DNA of 64,000 bases. It comes from Clostridiales bacterium. GTDB lineage: Bacteria; Bacillota; Clostridia; Lachnospirales; Cellulosilyticaceae. The stretch spans positions 1 to 64,000 of the forward strand of contig DYCF01000006.1 in the NCBI GenBank assembly GCA_019418225.1, in the 5' to 3' direction. Positions 7,040 through 16,804 of the stretch are shown one piece after another (within the stretch, counting starts at the first letter, position 1; each line of letters opens with the position of its first letter). The translations under genes and the position numbers were made by a program. A model generated the notes under the pieces. The model saw only the letters and a list, made by a program, of their open reading frames with translations. It did no database searches and was not told where the DNA came from.

Positions 7040-9043
7040 TTAATGACTAATTTTAAAGTTGGCAATAGTCTTTTCTAGTGTTGCAACACTTTCTGAAAGC
7101 CTTTCAGATAATATTCTCAGCTGTTCGATTACACCTTTTTGCTCTGAACTTAAAGCATTTACCTCCTCTGTCGCTGAAGCATTTTCTTCTGTTGCAGCTG
7201 CTATATTCTCCATCTTTTGACTCATCTCATCTTTTAATGAAGACATATGAATCGTCTTTTGATTCACATGACCTAACTGCATATCTATCTTCTTTAATAT
7301 TTCAATAATGATATTAAATGCCTCATAAGTTTTTTCAACAGCTTCTGATTGATGTGTAAATGTTTCACCTGCATGTTCTACAAGTTTGACACAAGCAGAG
7401 GTCTTATCTTCTATATCATTAAGTGTTGCCCTTACATCTGTGGTAGACTTCTGTGATTCTTCTGCTAACTTTTTAACTTCTTTAGCAACTACTGCAAAGC
7501 CTTTTCCAACGTCTCCTGCCCTAGCGGCTTCAATACTTGCATTTAATGCTAGAAAGTTAGTCTGCTCACTAATGCTATCTACTAAACGCATAACCTGCTC
7601 AATACTCTTCGTCTTTTCACTAAGCTTAGTAATACTTTCTTTAATTGTTGTTACCACATTCATCGATTCTCCCATTGTATGCTGAAGCATCTCTATACTC
7701 TCTGTGGCATCACCAATTGTCGTTCTCGCCCCCTGTGTATTGTTATAAATCTCTTCTGTATTTTTTATAACCTCTTGAATACTTTGTGCTAAGTATTCCA
7801 TAGCCACACTTGTATTTTGCATATTTTCAGCCTGGGCATTTGAACCCCCTGTAATGCCTTCAATGGATAAGGCCAATTGGTCAAAGGTTTCAACGGATAG
7901 GTCACTACTGTGTTTCAAAACATCTCCTGCTCTTAATGTTTCCTCTACCACAAGCTTTGTCTCAACTAATAGCTCTTTAATATTTGCCATCATATGATTG
8001 AAGCTTTCACCTAACATACCAATTTCATCATTCTTAGTGACTTTTATCTGAACTGTTAAGTCCCCTTGTTCCGCCTTTTTCATAAGTTTCATCACATCAA
8101 TAATGCCCTTTGTAAAACCTCTTGAAACAACTATACCTACAACTACCGCAATTAAACTGACTACACCTATTAAAACCCATATAAAACTTGTTACCTTCTT
8201 CAAATCACTCGTTAAAGCAGTCCTAGGTATTTCTGAAACTACTCTCCAGCCATTTTCTCCTACTGCATAAGCTACCAAGAAATTATCAATGGTTTCACTG
8301 CCACTTCCGACGGCCGTCGTCATATAACCTTGTATCTTTTCTTGAAGGTTCGTTAAATTTGTATCTGAACTTAAAATAACTTTTCCTTCTTGGTCCGCTA
8401 TGCTAATATTGGCGCCCTTAAATAAAGCGACCTCTTTAAGCTGCTCATTTAACGACGACATGTCCACATTCACTATAATTTTACCAAGGTTTTCTCCTGT
8501 AATTGTATTTTGGATATTTTTAATATAATAAACCCCTGCTTTTCCCCCTATATTCAAAGTCCATAAGACCTCATTAGTCGCAAGATTTATATCATTAACA
8601 CTTAAAAGCTGAGAATCATTTAAGGTCCCTAGTTTGCCAATGATTTTGCCATCTGTTGTAACAATCGCAAGACTCTCCATACTACTTTCTAGTGTACTTG
8701 TACTCATAAGTTGTACTTTAATCTCATTAAGTGCTGCTGTACGTTGTACGCTTTCTTTGGCATGCATATATGTATTAATCAAATTATTATTAGTGGCATT
8801 TAAATTATTGACCACACATTTATTTAAATTCTTTTCAACATCTTCAGTGAAGTAATCTAAGTTTGCACAAGTTTGCTTAACCATCTCAATGGTCAATTTA
8901 CTACTGTTTTTTTCCATCACCTTTTCTGACTCGGTACTTGAAATCACATTCACAAAAAGCAATGGCACAACTGCAAATATAACATACGTTACAATAAGCT
9001 GCCTTTTTATGGACCCTTTATGTTTCTTATTAAACTTCAACAT
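7040..9043 (-). CDS. methyl-accepting chemotaxis protein with Cache-type sensor
   Basis: This 667-aa transmembrane chemoreceptor has TM1 at about 13-35 and an extracellular ligand-binding region of about 240 residues that looks like a Cache fold. TM2 lies near 275-300, followed by HAMP and a long signalling coiled coil. The hairpin tip (FLALNASIEAARAGDVGKG then FAVVAKEVKKLAEES) is canonical for CheA/CheW contact. Methylation-type Glu/Gln/Ala heptads flank it. The frame extends upstream to 9070. The AGGAGG before ATG 9043 shows that the protein starts at MLKFNKK. It is one of four chemoreceptors in the window and is clearly different from the pair at 21.5 and 26.7 kb. Confidence 0.93.
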   Translation of the reverse strand: MLKFNKKHKGSIKRQLIVTYVIFAVVPLLFVNVISSTESEKVMEKNSSKLTIEMVKQTCANLDYFTEDVEKNLNKCVVNNLNATNNNLINTYMHAKESVQRTAALNEIKVQLMSTSTLESSMESLAIVTTDGKIIGKLGTLNDSQLLSVNDINLATNEVLWTLNIGGKAGVYYIKNIQNTITGENLGKIIVNVDMSSLNEQLKEVALFKGANISIADQEGKVILSSDTNLTNLQEKIQGYMTTAVGSGSETIDNFLVAYAVGENGWRVVSEIPRTALTSDLKKVTSFIWVLIGVVSLIAVVVGIVVSRGFTKGIIDVMKLMKKAEQGDLTVQIKVTKNDEIGMLGESFNHMMANIKELLVETKLVVEETLRAGDVLKHSSDLSVETFDQLALSIEGITGGSNAQAENMQNTSVAMEYLAQSIQEVIKNTEEIYNNTQGARTTIGDATESIEMLQHTMGESMNVVTTIKESITKLSEKTKSIEQVMRLVDSISEQTNFLALNASIEAARAGDVGKGFAVVAKEVKKLAEESQKSTTDVRATLNDIEDKTSACVKLVEHAGETFTHQSEAVEKTYEAFNIIIEILKKIDMQLGHVNQKTIHMSSLKDEMSQKMENIAAATEENASATEEVNALSSEQKGVIEQLRILSERLSESVATLEKTIANFKISH

Positions 9044-9180
9044 TTTGCGCCTCCTAGTTTTACTTTGCATTTCACATATCTCTTACTAGAATAAATCCCC
9101 CGCTTTATTTATTTTTATTGATAAGATTTGTGGTTTTGGTAAATATTAAATATAAACTTATATCTCATTAGGAGGTTCAT

Positions 9181-9861
9181 ATGAAAAAGCGAACTTTATT
9201 ATTCATATTTAGTGCGTTAATAGTGCTTTGCCTTATTGGCTGTGGCAATCAGGTTGATTCTAATCCTGGTGAAGTCACAAGTTCTTTCTTAACTGCCTTA
9301 CAGCATCAAGATTATTCATCTGTCAAACAATATTACGCAGAAAATGTAGATAACTTCCCTAACTTCAAAAATAAAGTTGAAGATATCTCTCCTAAAGTTG
9401 CCAATGAACTCTTTAGTAAAATGGCTGACTTTAGCTACACTGTAGAAAAAGTCTCCATAGATCCTAACGATGCTTCTAAAGCAACTGTTACTGTTACATT
9501 TAGATGCTATGATTTAGGTAAAACATTTGAAAGCATACTTTTAGACTACCTTGAAAAAGATTTAACCATGACTTTTAATGGTGCTAAAGATGATGAAATC
9601 ACCCAACAGGCTGAAACCGTCATTATCGATAACTTAAGTCAAAGCAAACAAGACTTTAACCGTACAGTTCCTATCACACTTACACTTGAGGATAATGTCT
9701 GGAAAGTAGATAAACTTGATAATAACCCAGATCTTATGAATGCTCTTTCTGGTAATATTCTTTATACGATTCGAGACATGATGAATTCTATTCAAGATGG
9801 TTCTACAACTACAGATACATCTAGCAGTACGAATACTGCTACTCAAAATAATGCGTCTTAA
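9181..9861 (+). CDS. secreted lipoprotein of unknown function
   Basis: This 226-aa protein begins with a signal peptide ending in the lipobox LIGC (Cys21), so it is probably anchored to the outer face of the membrane. The body (about 30-195) is an alpha+beta domain with the pattern SFLTALQHQDYSSVKQYY, resembling the NTF2/SnoaL-like folds common in small Firmicute lipoproteins. The last 25 residues are a Thr/Ser/Asn-rich tail. An AGGAGG ribosome binding site precedes the ATG, and a terminator follows. It stands alone, and its function is unknown. Confidence 0.75.
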   Translation: MKKRTLLFIFSALIVLCLIGCGNQVDSNPGEVTSSFLTALQHQDYSSVKQYYAENVDNFPNFKNKVEDISPKVANELFSKMADFSYTVEKVSIDPNDASKATVTVTFRCYDLGKTFESILLDYLEKDLTMTFNGAKDDEITQQAETVIIDNLSQSKQDFNRTVPITLTLEDNVWKVDKLDNNPDLMNALSGNILYTIRDMMNSIQDGSTTTDTSSSTNTATQNNAS

Positions 9862-9890
9862 TGCATCTACTCCTCTCATCTCGTTGTATT

Positions 9891-9912
9891 GGGGGCTCTA
9901 CCAGCCCCTTTT
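9891..9912 (+). terminator. terminator after the lipoprotein gene
   Basis: GGGGCT and AGCCCC form a six-pair GC-rich stem with a five-base loop, followed by TTTT. Confidence 0.8.
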
Positions 9913-10091
9913 ATTTCTCATATTTTTAATTTTATCATAATATTTTATATTTTTTAATCTATTTTTATTTGTATTTTGCCTAACTTTTTTTCTGATATTG
10001 TTATACCCCCTTGTCTTTAATAATATATGATATAATAACCATATATAGTCCATTTTTTTAGTGGACTTACTTAATTCTAAGGAGGATACAT

Positions 10092-11069
10092 ATGAAATCA
10101 GTTGTTAGTTCTACCAAAAAATGTCTCATTTTATTGGCACCTCTTGTTCTACTTCTTGCACTAGCTTTTCCTTGTTTTGCATCTAGTATTCAAATTAAAT
10201 TAGATGGCAATATGCTAAAAACACCGGTCATGCCTGTTCAAGAAAATGGTACCACACTTGTACCACTTCGCATCATCAGTGAAAATCTAGGTGCTACTGT
10301 AGACTTTGACAAACAAGCTCAAAAGATTACAATTGCTAAGGATTCTCAAAGCATTATCCTTACTCTTGATAAAGATGAAGCCCTTGTTAACGGAGCTGCT
10401 CAAAATATGGGTATGGCACCTCAAATCATTAATAATACTACAATGGTACCACTTCGTTTCGTAAGCGAAAATCTAGACTGTAAAGTAGATTGGAATCAGC
10501 AAACAAAGCTTATTACAATTACTTCTAATACGACTATTAACAGTGAATTACCTGTAGCTACTTTAGTTATTAAAGACTATGGGACAATCACATTAGAGCT
10601 TTATCCTGAAATGGCTCCAAATACAGTTAATAACTTCATTTCTCTTGCTAATAGTGGCTTCTATGATGGTTTAATCTTCCACCGCGTTATTTCAGATTTT
10701 ATGATTCAAGGTGGCGACCCTTCTGGCAACGGTACAGGTGGACCTGATTATGCTATTGCTGGTGAATTTGCTGCTAATGGCTTTACGCAAAATACACTTT
10801 CTCATACAAAAGGTGTTATCTCTATGGCAAGAACTTATATGCCAGATAGCGCAGGTAGCCAATTCTTCATTATGTCAGCAGATGGCACTTACCTAGATGG
10901 ACAATATGCAGCCTTTGGAAAAGTAATCTCAGGTTTAGACCTAGTTGACAAAATCCAAAGCGTCTCAACAGATGCTTCAGATAAACCAACAACAGATATC
11001 GTCATCCAAAGTCTCCGCGTCGATACAAAAGGAAAAAGCTATCCTGCACCTGAAAAGGTCGCAAAATAG
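10092..11069 (+). CDS. secreted cyclophilin peptidyl-prolyl isomerase fused to a copper-amine-oxidase-N-like domain
   Basis: This 325-aa exported protein has a signal peptide (about 1-31, ending CFASS). Residues 35-150 contain two copies of the TTLVPLRIISENLGA / TTMVPLRFVSENLDC motif of the copper amine oxidase N-terminal-like domain, a common wall-associated module in Clostridia. Residues 160-315 are a cyclophilin domain with the active-site strand GLIFHRVISDFMIQGGDP, the GSQFFI core and the FGKVISGLDLVD end. It probably catalyses folding of exported proteins outside the membrane. The domain pairing is uncommon. An AAGGAGG ribosome binding site precedes the ATG, and a strong terminator follows, so it is monocistronic. 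Confidence 0.93.
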   Translation: MKSVVSSTKKCLILLAPLVLLLALAFPCFASSIQIKLDGNMLKTPVMPVQENGTTLVPLRIISENLGATVDFDKQAQKITIAKDSQSIILTLDKDEALVNGAAQNMGMAPQIINNTTMVPLRFVSENLDCKVDWNQQTKLITITSNTTINSELPVATLVIKDYGTITLELYPEMAPNTVNNFISLANSGFYDGLIFHRVISDFMIQGGDPSGNGTGGPDYAIAGEFAANGFTQNTLSHTKGVISMARTYMPDSAGSQFFIMSADGTYLDGQYAAFGKVISGLDLVDKIQSVSTDASDKPTTDIVIQSLRVDTKGKSYPAPEKVAK

Positions 11070-11095
11070 ACCGCTAGACATATCATAAAAAAGCT

Positions 11096-11137
11096 AAACA
11101 AGGTGCCTGGAAATTGTAATTTCTAGGCACCTTGTTT
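11096..11137. terminator. long hairpin terminator between convergent genes
   Basis: AAACAAGGTGCCT pairs perfectly with AGGCACCTTGTTT. The inner bases continue the stem with one G-U pair. T and A tracts flank the stem, so it can serve the cyclophilin gene and the convergent SLH gene. Confidence 0.85.
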
Positions 11138-11159
11138 TAATTAATCGTTATTTTTCTTT

Positions 11160-12968
11160 TTACTGATTTTTGTCGTCTTCTTGCTTTTCTGCTATTGGGT
11201 CACTCATGGAATCTGTAATTACTTTGTTGTTGGCTTCATCTTCTTTGGCTTTAGCTTCTAGCGTTTGCATATTGACAATAGCCTTATTGAGTCTCATTAA
11301 AATCTTTATTGTCTCTGCTTTCGTTAGGTTAGCAGTTGGGGTAATGCTGTCATTTGTAAGTTCCATTACACCTGCTTTAACTGCATAATTAAGGGCAGGT
11401 TCATAAGTATTGTCATCAATATCTGCAATATAGACTTCCTCATTGCTTACTTCTAGCTTGCCTTCTGTAATTTCATAAATCATCTGTGCCATCTCTTGTC
11501 TTGTTAAATTCTCACCTATCTGCTTCGCTGCTAAATTCTTCGTTGTCTTAACTTGCAATTTAGAAGCGACTGAACCTATGTACGGATAATCTACCATATT
11601 GATATCTTTAAAGTATAACTCAACTGTAGATCTACCTAATTTCATTGTTTCCATATGATTTAAAAGAAGGACACGATCTAAGAATTTAAATGCATCTTCA
11701 ACCTTGATATTGCTATCTGGATAAAATTTACCATCTTCGCTGCTTTCTAATACACCCAATGAGATTGCTTCATCTATAGCTGTCTTAGATGAAGTCTCAT
11801 TAATATCACTATATGCCACTTCGCCAGTATTTCTTAAATTAACTATTGTAACGATTTCATCTAAGTTAATACCTAATTGTGTCATAAGCTCATTAGATGC
11901 TAAAATTTTGCCAATCTGCTCATCTGTAAATAAGTTTTGAGTAGCTGACTTTAAATCATTGACTGTTATCGTATATCCTAAAGAAGTATAAGGCATCTTT
12001 TGTTTTAATTTGGTCAAAATCTGTTCTTTTTGTTCAGGTGTAAGCCCTGCTACTGCTTGTTCTGCTGTAAGGCCCGAGTTGGAAATCATAGTGCCACCTG
12101 TAGAAACTTTAGTGGCTACATGAGACACCTTACTAAAATTCCCAAGGTCACGGCTTGTATTATAACGTCCTTGACTACTGCTACCACTCCCGCTGCTTTG
12201 CTGATTATCCTCTTCATCCTCCTCACTGCTCTCACCCGTACCGCACATTACCATAATAGTATAATAACGTTGACTCTTATCCTGTGCTTTAACCGTTATC
12301 CCAATTTTATTTTCACCTTTTGAAAGCGGCGTAATAATTGTTTCCTCAACTACCGATGCTTTTTCATGTTGTGGCTTCACATGAATCGTAAGCTCAGTTG
12401 CATCTTCCTCTAATTGCAAAGTATACGCCGTATTTTCTGGGGTAAAGCTAGGCTCTAATGTCCCACGTTCCACTTCTAAAGAAGCTAAATAATTATTATC
12501 ACTTTTTTCTTCATCTGAATCAGATTCTTCTACTTCTCTACAAACACCTATTATATGGGGTGTCGTCCCTTCCATCTCTATGCTAGTAAAGTTCCATCCA
12601 TCTACTATATCCATTTCTTCTTCAATGACATCTGTTACATTCACCCATTGTCCCTCAGTGCCACCTTCCCATTCGGCTAACCTATAGAAAATTTTTACTT
12701 TATTCGTCTCATTAGTCGGTGTTGCCCCCATATACATTGGTACATACCATTCATATGGTCTTTCATACTTATCTGCATCAATTGCTTCACCTGTGTCTGC
12801 ATCAACTACATTAAGATACACAATATATTGTCTTCTCATGCTAGGTATGCCCCCTGGTATTGTTACCCCTACAGTTGGTAATTCCCAATCACTCGCACTT
12901 ACAATGCCACTGCTAAAAACCAATCCTATACATAAAGTTAATATGCTTAATCTCCTCAATAATTTCAC
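11160..12968 (-). CDS. secreted S-layer-homology protein with a cadherin-like beta domain
   Basis: This 602-aa exported protein starts at a GTG preceded by AAGGGG and has a signal peptide (to about ASA-24). Residues 160-245 match the bacterial cadherin-like beta-sandwich module (SLEVERGTLEPSFTPENTAY onwards to YTIMVMCG). An acidic/Gly-Ser linker follows. The C-terminal 200 residues contain three S-layer-homology repeats that would bind pyruvylated secondary wall polymer (AISLGVLESSEDGKFYPDSN, the segment around YPYIGSVASKLQV, and ALNYAVKAGVMELTNDS). The repeats are divergent, so wall binding may be weak. No enzyme domain was recognised. It is probably a structural or adhesive surface protein. 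Confidence 0.85.
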   Translation of the reverse strand: MKLLRRLSILTLCIGLVFSSGIVSASDWELPTVGVTIPGGIPSMRRQYIVYLNVVDADTGEAIDADKYERPYEWYVPMYMGATPTNETNKVKIFYRLAEWEGGTEGQWVNVTDVIEEEMDIVDGWNFTSIEMEGTTPHIIGVCREVEESDSDEEKSDNNYLASLEVERGTLEPSFTPENTAYTLQLEEDATELTIHVKPQHEKASVVEETIITPLSKGENKIGITVKAQDKSQRYYTIMVMCGTGESSEEDEEDNQQSSGSGSSSQGRYNTSRDLGNFSKVSHVATKVSTGGTMISNSGLTAEQAVAGLTPEQKEQILTKLKQKMPYTSLGYTITVNDLKSATQNLFTDEQIGKILASNELMTQLGINLDEIVTIVNLRNTGEVAYSDINETSSKTAIDEAISLGVLESSEDGKFYPDSNIKVEDAFKFLDRVLLLNHMETMKLGRSTVELYFKDINMVDYPYIGSVASKLQVKTTKNLAAKQIGENLTRQEMAQMIYEITEGKLEVSNEEVYIADIDDNTYEPALNYAVKAGVMELTNDSITPTANLTKAETIKILMRLNKAIVNMQTLEAKAKEDEANNKVITDSMSDPIAEKQEDDKNQ

Positions 12969-13183
12969 ACCATCTGCCCCTTTCCTCTGCTGCGTAATTA
13001 AATGTTGTTAATGCGCTACTTCTGCTATTTTCCTTTACTTATATATATTTTATCATATCCCTATTTATAAAAAATATTTTTAGTTGAAATTGTATTATTT
13101 TTTTGATTAAGTTGTAATTTTTTTTACGCACCTTAACTAATTAACCTTTCATTTCCCCCTTAGATATTCGAAAACATAAATAA

Positions 13184-13255
13184 ACACTTGGACACTGCGG
13201 CCCCCTTCTAAGTATTACCTACTTCAGAAGGGGTAGCCTCGCAGTACCCAAGTGT
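13184..13255 (-). terminator. large hairpin downstream of helD
   Basis: ACACTTGG/CCAAGTGT form the base. Inner arms ACTGCGG and AGAAGGGG with their complements continue the stem around a loop rich in T and A. Read leftward, the stem is followed by TTTATTTATG. It fits a terminator for helD. Confidence 0.75.
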
Positions 13256-13264
13256 CTAGTGGCT

Positions 13265-15487
13265 CTATCTTTCGAAATAACGACTCACTTTTCCTGTATA
13301 GCAAAGTGATAGTCGGTGAAGCGCTCTTGTACATGCAATGTATAGAAGCTGTTTATCTTCTTTTTCATAATAATTTTCTTCATTAACTTCATAAACAATA
13401 ACTGCGTCATACTCTAAGCCTTTTGCCATATAGATTGGCATAATGAGAACACCTTTTTCAAAGCCATCCTCTTCTGGGTTTAATTTGCGTAAGTTAATCT
13501 TCTTACTAATCTTGCTATAAACATGGTTTACTTCTTTTTGAGACTTACAGATGATGGCAATAGTCTCATAACCACTGGCTTCGTATTCTTTAACCTTATC
13601 TTCCATCCAGTCAAACATCTGATTCATGTTTTCCTGCTCTGCAATAATTGGCAGTTCATCATGACGTTCAAAAGCAATACTCATATTTTGATTATCACGG
13701 AGCTTTTGTGTGAAGTGACTGATTTCATAAGATGAACGATAGCTCTTATTTAAACTTAATTTCAAAGCCTTTTTAGGCTCTAAAATGCGAATAATCTCCT
13801 CATATAAATCTTCTGTTTCTGACTTTTCAATCGTCTGCCCAATATCTCCAAGAACTGTGTACTGTACATTTCTAAAGATTTCTCCAAATATTTTATACTG
13901 AAGTGGATAGTAATCCTGCGCTTCATCTATAAGTAGCTGCCTAATTTGTGGATAGTAATGCTGGTCTTCTATTTTAATCTTTAAGTAAAGTAGCGCCATC
14001 CCATCTTCATAAGTAGCTAAATCTGGTCGAAGATTCTTAGCTGTGAAACTACGGATATTTTCGATTCCCTTTGGCATTTTTAAACCTTCACTAAGCTTAT
14101 TAAATAGCGCCTCGTCTTTAAATAATGCTTCATAAAGCTTAAAGACATTTACCTTGGTGAAGCTTCTCATAGCCTCTAATGTTTCTTCATGATAGCTATT
14201 TAAAGTGTTATTCACCTTTTCTTCGTCCTTGTAATCATATCCACCTTTTTTACGAAGCTCATTCATCATCTCTCTGCGTTTTTCTTTTTCAAGTGCATTA
14301 AGCTTTTTCATTAACCCATGTTCAATACGGTCAAGGCGTCTACCAATTGCCATTTGAATTGGATTGTCCAAGAAATTCTTACGTAAATCAGAGCCCTTTC
14401 CAATCATTTGACCTGCATATTTTACATCTGTAAATGTAAGCAGTTCATTTTCATAGCAGTCTACTAATCGGTCCAACAAAGTAATAAATGTGCTTGATCC
14501 TTTAAAATGTATATTTTCACGAATACGCTTTCTATTTTTATGCGTAATCATAAACTCTAATTGGCTACTTCTAGAACGCATATGCATCTCGCCCTTAAAG
14601 TACATTTCGAAGAAATCTTCCATCGTGCTGTAGCTTACATTATCTTCGCCTAGCTCTGGAAGAACAGTCGATACATATTCACCAAATAAGTGGTTAGGTG
14701 AAATAATCATCACATTTTCACTTGTTAAGCCTTCACTCATACGTTCATATAATAAGAAAGCAATACGGTGCATTGCAATAGAAGTCTTCCCACTACCTGC
14801 TACCCCTTGAACAATGAGAAGGTCATTTTCTACATCCCTAATAATAAGGTCTTGTTCCTTTTGAATTGTTTCAACAATATTTTTCATATGGCTTGAAGCA
14901 TTATTTCCTAAAGCTTGTTGTAACATCTCATCTGTAATCGTAAGGGCACAGTCAAAGAAATATTTAAGTTCCCCTTTTTCGATTTCATACTGACGTTTAA
15001 GGCTTACTTCTCCATGTATATCCCCGCAAGGAGCCTTATAACTAGCTGCTCCTAACTCACTACGGTAAAACATACTTGCAATAGGCGCACGCCAATCATA
15101 GACCATCACTTCATACGTATCATCATTCATAACATTTTGATAGCCTACATAAACCTTTTCTTTCTCTTCCTCATCTTCTGTAAAATCAAATCGTCCAAAG
15201 TATGGTTTATCTAAAATGCGCTTATATTTTTCTACCTTGCTTAATTTATGTTCATAATGTGACGTTTCAATACGTTCCATTGTATGATATTGGCTTAGTT
15301 CTATATTTCTATCGTAATCATCTACGGCAGGCATACCTCCTTCAAACATTTCTTTACGAAGGGCTACTAAGTTTTGTTTTTGCTCAGCTGCTGCCTGGCC
15401 GCCTACAGTAATTTGTTCTTTTAAAAAGTGGGTTACAGTTTTAAGATACTGCTGCTCTTGTTCTAACTCTTTATTATAATCACTCAT
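13265..15487 (-). CDS. helD: RNA polymerase recycling motor ATPase HelD
   Basis: This 740-aa UvrD/Rep-like superfamily 1 ATPase has the N-terminal coiled-coil arm of HelD (residues 1-95, EQEQQYLKTVTHF onward). It inserts into stalled RNA polymerase and releases it from nucleic acid. Walker A is GVAGSGKT (228-235) followed by SIAMHRIAFLLYER. Walker B is LLIDEAQDYY. The C-terminal motifs include MAKGLEYDAVIV and LLYIACTRALHRL. Length and layout match Bacillus subtilis HelD rather than a true DNA helicase. A TGGAGG ribosome binding site precedes the ATG. The gene is flanked by terminators and appears to be monocistronic. Confidence 0.93.
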   Translation of the reverse strand: MSDYNKELEQEQQYLKTVTHFLKEQITVGGQAAAEQKQNLVALRKEMFEGGMPAVDDYDRNIELSQYHTMERIETSHYEHKLSKVEKYKRILDKPYFGRFDFTEDEEEKEKVYVGYQNVMNDDTYEVMVYDWRAPIASMFYRSELGAASYKAPCGDIHGEVSLKRQYEIEKGELKYFFDCALTITDEMLQQALGNNASSHMKNIVETIQKEQDLIIRDVENDLLIVQGVAGSGKTSIAMHRIAFLLYERMSEGLTSENVMIISPNHLFGEYVSTVLPELGEDNVSYSTMEDFFEMYFKGEMHMRSRSSQLEFMITHKNRKRIRENIHFKGSSTFITLLDRLVDCYENELLTFTDVKYAGQMIGKGSDLRKNFLDNPIQMAIGRRLDRIEHGLMKKLNALEKEKRREMMNELRKKGGYDYKDEEKVNNTLNSYHEETLEAMRSFTKVNVFKLYEALFKDEALFNKLSEGLKMPKGIENIRSFTAKNLRPDLATYEDGMALLYLKIKIEDQHYYPQIRQLLIDEAQDYYPLQYKIFGEIFRNVQYTVLGDIGQTIEKSETEDLYEEIIRILEPKKALKLSLNKSYRSSYEISHFTQKLRDNQNMSIAFERHDELPIIAEQENMNQMFDWMEDKVKEYEASGYETIAIICKSQKEVNHVYSKISKKINLRKLNPEEDGFEKGVLIMPIYMAKGLEYDAVIVYEVNEENYYEKEDKQLLYIACTRALHRLSLCYTGKVSRYFER

Positions 15488-15559
15488 GCATTTTCCTCCA
15501 TTACTACCTGCCCATAGGCCTATCTTATAATAATATCACCTCTCTATAGTAATAGAAAG

Positions 15560-15595
15560 CCCCTTCAACTCACAGATGTAATGGAGTTGAAGGGG
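15560..15595 (-). terminator. terminator after the azoreductase gene
   Basis: CCCCTTCAACTC and its perfect complement form a 12-bp stem with a 12-nt loop. The stem lies between the azoreductase stop and the helD start. Confidence 0.85.
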
Positions 15596-15603
15596 TAGTT
15601 TTT

Positions 15604-16251
15604 TTATGATTTTTCGATAAGATTGTCTATTTGCTCAAAGGCTTTGTCTAGATATTTTTCTGGGTTTTCTTCATATTGAATAACGCCTTCTACTAGGATT
15701 TTCTCAAAATGTTTAATTCCTAAACCTTTAAAAAGGTCCTTACAGTAGCTAACACCGTGGTTAACTTTGGATTCAATAAAGAATGGGAAGTCCCCCCCTG
15801 ATGTTTGAAGATAAATCATAAATCTTTCTTTATCATTTAAAAGTGGCTCTGGTTTTTGCTTGTCACCTTGGAAGTTAATCACCTTTCCACCTAAGCAAAT
15901 ACAGTCAATATACATCTTAAATCTTGCCGGGAAGCTTAAATCCCACATAGGTGATGCAATAATATATGCATCAGCTTTAACAAATTGGTCACCTAATTCA
16001 TCAATTCGGTCTACAGCCTTTTTATCTTCCGCGCTAAGCTTATCATAATCTGCACCAGTCACCAATTTAATCTCATCAGTTAAATAAGTAGGCCATACTT
16101 CTGGAATATTGGTACTATATAAATCAAGTTCCTGAACCTCATATTCTGAATGTTTTTTAATAAAATTTTCTACTAAATATCTCCCTAACTTCTTACTAAT
16201 AGACTTATCCTCAGGCGAAGGACTTGCCGTAATATATAAAAGTGTTTTCAT
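15604..16251 (-). CDS. azoR: FMN-dependent NADH:quinone oxidoreductase / azoreductase
   Basis: This 215-aa flavodoxin-fold enzyme reduces quinones and azo compounds with NADH through bound FMN. The phosphate-binding loop is SPSPEDKSISKKL (about 10-22). The conserved SPMWDLSFPARFKMYIDCI segment (about 100-118) contacts FMN, and TSGGDFP (about 150-156) follows the central sheet. Length is typical of AzoR/AcpD proteins. It is a stand-alone gene with its own terminator. It probably detoxifies quinones or electrophiles. Confidence 0.92.
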   Translation of the reverse strand: MKTLLYITASPSPEDKSISKKLGRYLVENFIKKHSEYEVQELDLYSTNIPEVWPTYLTDEIKLVTGADYDKLSAEDKKAVDRIDELGDQFVKADAYIIASPMWDLSFPARFKMYIDCICLGGKVINFQGDKQKPEPLLNDKERFMIYLQTSGGDFPFFIESKVNHGVSYCKDLFKGLGIKHFEKILVEGVIQYEENPEKYLDKAFEQIDNLIEKS

Positions 16252-16414
16252 ATAAAGATGCCTCTTTCATTTTTCCCTTATTATGTATCTTTTCACCAAT
16301 TTTTATGCCCATTTTTCTATTTTTCTCCCCTCTTCAATACTCTAATTCAGCGTACTTACAAGTCTTTTTCACTTTAAGCTGTGTTAAACAACTTTGTTGC
16401 TATTTAAAATAGAA

Positions 16415-16443
16415 TAAGAGGGCCTCCTTTGGAAGCCCTCTTA
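16415..16443 (-). terminator. hairpin downstream of the GNAT remnant
   Basis: TAAGAGGGC and GCCCTCTTA enclose an 11-nt loop. Read leftward, T-rich sequence follows. It lies directly behind the broken acetyltransferase gene. Confidence 0.7.
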
Positions 16444-16445
16444 CT

Positions 16446-16696
16446 CTATAACACAACTATTTCATTGTCATTAGGCGCTTTTAATACAGCAACAATATTT
16501 TCATCTTCTTCTCCAACTAAAACCGTTCCATACTTAAAACTGTTCTTTACCCAAACATCCATCATTGCTTCAAAAAAACTTTTCTTCTCTTCAAATTATC
16601 AACATATATTTCAAAGAAATCATATCCACTAAATGCATCTTTTAATATTTCAGCACATATTGTCATTTCCGTTTCATCTGCTTTACGAAATTTCAA
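16446..16696 (-). pseudogene. frameshifted and truncated GNAT-type acetyltransferase remnant
   Basis: A ribosome binding site AAGGAG is followed by a TTG at 16696 that opens MKFRKADETEMTICAEIL and reads to DFFEIYVDNLK before hitting a stop. The second reading frame, overlapping at the break, continues sensibly as FFEAMMDVWVKNSFKYGTV to EDENIVAVLKAP and stops at 16446. One missing T near AATTTGAAG would explain the break. The joined product resembles only the N-terminal part of a GNAT acetyltransferase, so the gene is both frameshifted and truncated. The decay is visible; the family name is moderate confidence. Confidence 0.5.
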
Positions 16697-16804
16697 TCGT
16701 TTGTATCTCCTTTGCAAATTCAAATCTAAACACTATTTTTATAGATATTCCCTATAATCCTTCAGCCTCTCTTTCTCCCTCACCCCAAGATTTAAATAAA
16801 AAGA

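Noticed and set aside
9043..9070. Upstream extension of the chemoreceptor to 9070
   Set aside because: The AGGAGG ribosome binding site lies between 9070 and 9043, so the extension would include it as coding sequence.
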